This document shows positions 60,948 through 64,000 of a stretch of DNA of 64,000 nt, one piece after another (position 1 is the first letter of the stretch; every line of letters starts with the position of its first letter). The notes below the pieces were generated by a model, which was not told where the DNA came from, did not search any database, and saw nothing but the letters and a program-made list of their open reading frames with translations. The DNA is taken from positions 1-64,000 of the forward strand of contig NZ_CP097205.1 in assembly GCF_024029855.1 (NCBI RefSeq), given 5' to 3'. A program made the position numbers and the translations under genes. This DNA is from Buchnera aphidicola (Sipha maydis). Lineage in GTDB: Bacteria > Pseudomonadota > Gammaproteobacteria > Enterobacterales > Enterobacteriaceae.

Positions 60948-63617
60948 GTGTATATGAAGAATGATAAGGAAATTGATATAGATCCTCTTGAAACCAAAGA
61001 ATGGTTAGATTCAATAGATGAAGTTATTAAACAAGATGGAGTTCCAAGATATATTTTTTTAATAAAAAAAATATTTAAAAAATATAAAAGTATTAATGTT
61101 TTTCAAAAAAAGAGAAATATGTATACAGATTATATTAATACTATTTCTGATATAGAAGAATTAAATTATCCAGGAGATTTAAAATTAGAAAAAAAAATTT
61201 GTTTTCATGTATGTTGGAATGCAATTATGATGGTTTTGCGAGCTTCTAAAAAAAATTTAAATTTAGGAGGTCATTTAGCATCTTTTCAATCTTCAGCAAT
61301 TATTTATGAAGTTTGTTTTAACCATTTTTTTCATGCAAAAAATAATTTTAATTTAGGAGATATAATTTATTTTCAAGGACATATTTCTCCTGGAATTTAT
61401 TCAAGAGCTTTTTTAGAGGGAAGATTATCAAAAGAGCAACTTAATAATTTTAGACAAGAAGTTCATGGAAAAGGATTGCCATCCTATCCTCATCCGAAGT
61501 TAATGCCTGATTTTTGGCAATTTCCAACGGTTTCTATGGGTTTAGGACCAATTTGCGCTATTTATCAAGCGAAATTTTTAAAATATTTAAAAAATAGAGG
61601 TTTAAAGAATACAGATCATCAAAAAGTGTATGCGTTTTTAGGAGATGGAGAAATGGATGAACCAGAATCTAAAGGAGCAATCAATATTGCTGCTCGTGAA
61701 AAATTAGATAATTTAGTTTTTATCATTAATTGTAATTTACAAAGATTAGATGGTCCAGTAAATGGAAATGGGAAAATTATTAATGAACTCGAAAGTATTT
61801 TCAAGGGAGCTGGTTGGAAAACAATTAAAGTGATTTGGGGAAGTCGATGGGATAAATTATTAAAACAAGATATTAGTGGGAAGTTAGTAAAATTAATGAA
61901 TGAAACTTTAGACGGTGATTATCAAACTTTTAGATCAAAAGATGGAGAATATATTCGTAAAAATTTTTTTGGTCGTTATCCAGAAACTTTAAAAATTGTA
62001 GAAAATATGACTAATGAAGAAATTTGGAAATTAAATCGAGGAGGACATGATTTTAAAAAAATTTATTCTGCTTTAAAATTAGCACAAAGCATTAAAAATA
62101 AACCTGTAGTAATATTTTTTCATACAATTAAAGGATATGGTATGGGAAAAAACATTGAAGGGAAAAATATTGCTCATCAAACTAAAGATATTCGTTTAGA
62201 AGATCTAAAATATATTAGAAATTCATTTAAAATTCCAGTTTCAGATGTAGAATTAAAGAATTTACCATATGTTTCTTTTTCAAATGATTCAATTGAATAT
62301 AAATATATGCATGCTCAGAGAAAAAAATTAGGAGGATATATTCCAGAAAGAAGAAAATACTTTTCTGAAAAAATATTTATTCCTACTTTAGAAGATTTTT
62401 CTTCTGTTTTACAAGAGAATAAAAAAAAAATCTCGACAACTATTTCTTTTGTTAGAATTTTGTATATACTTTTAAATAATAATAAGATTAATAAAAGAAT
62501 TGTACCTATTATTGCTGATGAAGCTCGTACATTTGGAATGGAAGATCTTTTCCGAAAAATCGGAATTTATAATTTATATGGTCAAAATTATATTCCTCAG
62601 GATAAAGGTATTCTATCTTATTATAAAGAAGATATAAATGGTCAAATATTACAAGAAGGAATTAACGAATTAGGAGCTTTATCATCTTGGTTAGCTGCTG
62701 CTACTTCATATAGTACAAATGATTTTCCAATGATTCCTTTTTATATTTATTATTCTATGTTTGGATTTCAAAGAGTTGGCGATTTATGCTGGGCAGCTGG
62801 AGATCAGCAAGCTAGAGGATTTTTAATTGGAGGAACATCTGGAAGAACAACTTTAAATGGAGAAGGTTTACAGCATGAAGATGGGCATAGTCATATTTAT
62901 TCTTTAACAGTTCCTAATTGTATATCTTATGATCCAGCTTATTCTTATGAATTAGCAGTAATTATTCAGAATGGTATGGAAAGAATGTACGGATGCAAAC
63001 AAGAAAATATTTATTATTATATTACTGTAACAAATGAAAATTATTATATGCCAGGTTTATTAAAAAAATCACAAGAAGGTATTTGCAAAGGAATATATAA
63101 ATTAGAAAAATATTCTAGTAAATATTATTCTATACAATTATTAGGATCTGGTGCTATATTAAATCTTGTACGAAAAGCTGCGAAAATTTTATTTGAAAGT
63201 TATAATATTGGTTCAGATGTTTATAGCGTCACATCATTTACAGAGTTAGCTAGAAATGGGCAAGATTGCGATCGCTGGAATATGTTACATCCTGCTCAAA
63301 AATCTAAAGTTCCATATGTTTCTAAAATTATGAATAATAATATTGCTCTTGCTGTAACAGATTATATGAAGTTATATGCTGAACAAATTAGAAAATATGT
63401 TCCTTCTATATCTTATAGTGTATTAGGAACTGACGGTTATGGTCGTTCAGATAGTCGAGAAAATTTACGTCAATATTTTGAAATTGATGAACATTATATC
63501 GTTATAGCAGTATTAAAAGAGTTATCTAAATTCGGAAAAATAGATGTTCAAGTAGTTTTAGACGCTATTAAAAAATTTAATATTAATATTGATAAAATAA
63601 ATCCGCGTTTAGTATAG
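60948..63617 (+). CDS. aceE: Pyruvate dehydrogenase E1 component (GTG start)
   Basis: Thiamine diphosphate enzyme that decarboxylates pyruvate and acetylates the lipoyl groups of AceF. It has 889 residues (E. coli 887). I keep the GTG at 60948 because GGAG (60936-60939) is 8 bases ahead; the ATG two codons later would have 14-base spacing. The ThDP/magnesium motif runs from LGDGEMDEPESKGAI to FIINCNLQRLDGPV. HLASFQSSA-like (GGHLASFQSSAIIYEVCFNH), QEVHGKGLPSYPHPKLMP and ADEARTFGMEDLFR are also nearly identical to E. coli. It is followed by aceF after 14 bases. Confidence 0.98.
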   Translation: MYMKNDKEIDIDPLETKEWLDSIDEVIKQDGVPRYIFLIKKIFKKYKSINVFQKKRNMYTDYINTISDIEELNYPGDLKLEKKICFHVCWNAIMMVLRASKKNLNLGGHLASFQSSAIIYEVCFNHFFHAKNNFNLGDIIYFQGHISPGIYSRAFLEGRLSKEQLNNFRQEVHGKGLPSYPHPKLMPDFWQFPTVSMGLGPICAIYQAKFLKYLKNRGLKNTDHQKVYAFLGDGEMDEPESKGAINIAAREKLDNLVFIINCNLQRLDGPVNGNGKIINELESIFKGAGWKTIKVIWGSRWDKLLKQDISGKLVKLMNETLDGDYQTFRSKDGEYIRKNFFGRYPETLKIVENMTNEEIWKLNRGGHDFKKIYSALKLAQSIKNKPVVIFFHTIKGYGMGKNIEGKNIAHQTKDIRLEDLKYIRNSFKIPVSDVELKNLPYVSFSNDSIEYKYMHAQRKKLGGYIPERRKYFSEKIFIPTLEDFSSVLQENKKKISTTISFVRILYILLNNNKINKRIVPIIADEARTFGMEDLFRKIGIYNLYGQNYIPQDKGILSYYKEDINGQILQEGINELGALSSWLAAATSYSTNDFPMIPFYIYYSMFGFQRVGDLCWAAGDQQARGFLIGGTSGRTTLNGEGLQHEDGHSHIYSLTVPNCISYDPAYSYELAVIIQNGMERMYGCKQENIYYYITVTNENYYMPGLLKKSQEGICKGIYKLEKYSSKYYSIQLLGSGAILNLVRKAAKILFESYNIGSDVYSVTSFTELARNGQDCDRWNMLHPAQKSKVPYVSKIMNNNIALAVTDYMKLYAEQIRKYVPSISYSVLGTDGYGRSDSRENLRQYFEIDEHYIVIAVLKELSKFGKIDVQVVLDAIKKFNINIDKINPRLV

Positions 63618-63631
63618 GAGTATAAATTAAA

Positions 63632-64000
63632 GTGAACGTTGTTATTAAAGTACCTGATATTGGGATAGAAGAAGCGGAAGTAATTGAAGTTTTAGTAAAA
63701 ATAAATGATGAAGTAAATGTAGATCAAGGTTTGATTATTGTAGAAGGTCAAAAAGCATCAATAGAAGTTCCATCTTTATATCATGGTATAATAAAAAGCA
63801 TTGATGTTAAAATTGGTGATATAGTGAAAATTGATTCTCCAATTGTTACATTAAAAATTTTTGAGAAAAAAAATCAGAAAGAAGATATTAACAATTTTAC
63901 TGCTAAAAACAAGGATGTGAAATCTATTCATTCTGTGAATAATGATTCTAATATATATAATGAAAAAAAAGAAAAAAAAAATTTTTATTCCACATATTCA
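63632..64000 (+). CDS. aceF: Pyruvate dehydrogenase E2 component, N-terminal part (GTG start)
   Basis: Dihydrolipoyl acetyltransferase core of the pyruvate dehydrogenase complex; the first 123 codons are in the window and the frame stays open to the edge. The start is GTG at 63632, giving MNVVIKVPDIGIEEAEVIEV; AGGAG at 63616-63620 lies 11 bases ahead, overlapping the aceE stop. The lipoyl domain is complete, with the modified lysine at Lys41 in VEGQKASIEVP, the same position as in E. coli. From about residue 85 it enters a Lys/Asn/Ser-rich linker without the Ala/Pro richness of E. coli. The number of lipoyl domains and the catalytic domain cannot be seen here. Confidence 0.96.
   Translation, partial: MNVVIKVPDIGIEEAEVIEVLVKINDEVNVDQGLIIVEGQKASIEVPSLYHGIIKSIDVKIGDIVKIDSPIVTLKIFEKKNQKEDINNFTAKNKDVKSIHSVNNDSNIYNEKKEKKNFYSTYS

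Overview
The window reads as a stretch of the reduced, extremely A+T-rich chromosome of an aphid endosymbiont of the Buchnera aphidicola type. Three things support this: gammaproteobacterial (Escherichia-like) proteins rich in Lys, Asn, Ile and Phe; a gene order combining E. coli blocks in the way I know from Buchnera (carBA-dapB-lspA-ileS / rpsT / dnaJK / nuoA-N / cvpA / prs / prfA-prmC-sirB1 / ackA-pta / nrdAB-gyrA / ung-grpE-ssrA-grxD-rnt-pth-ychF / thrABC / dksA-truA-secA-aceEF); and non-coding gaps where genes have decayed. The species name is an inference from gene content; no marker gene comparison was possible.

Layout. 1-7887 (- strand): ileS-lspA-dapB-carA-carB, giving Ile-tRNA charging, lipoprotein signal peptidase, the diaminopimelate branch to lysine, and carbamoyl phosphate for arginine and pyrimidines (carB runs off the left edge). 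8077-11608: rpsT converging on dnaK-dnaJ, which has a recognisable sigma-32 promoter. 11939-26810 (+): the complete 13-gene nuo operon for respiratory complex I. 27234-29310: cvpA, a yqhA-like membrane gene and prs. 29687-35972 (+): prfA-prmC, sirB1, ackA-pta. 35994-42294 (-): nrdA-nrdB-yfaE and gyrA. 42547-47052: a DUF2076-like gene with a His/Asp-rich tail, a 2-Cys peroxiredoxin, ung, a broken grpE, tmRNA (ssrA), grxD and rnt. 47550-49201: pth and ychF. 49239-53956 (-): thrA-thrB-thrC. 54716-60409: pcnB, dksA, truA, secA. 60948-64000: aceE and the start of aceF.

Together the genes fit a nutritional symbiont that keeps amino-acid provisioning (Thr, Lys branch, carbamoyl phosphate for Arg), NADH respiration, acetate/acetyl-CoA metabolism, dNTP synthesis and a minimal translation, rescue and chaperone set. 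Several genes present at these positions in E. coli are missing: ribF, ispH, ispE, hemA, folC, panB/panC, hpt, mutT and coaE. In five cases an A+T-rich gap of about 0.2-0.8 kb remains. This suggests dependence on the host or a partner symbiont for some cofactors, or relocation of the genes outside the window.

I found no mobile elements, CRISPR arrays, phage genes or tRNA genes, and no convincing undescribed multigene system. The points most worth a second look are the grpE remnant with a frameshift in a 20-A tract, the chromosomal yqhA next to a 30-T tract, the altered ACT region of ThrA, the Asn-to-Lys change in the Pth active site, and the His/Asp-rich DUF2076-like protein.
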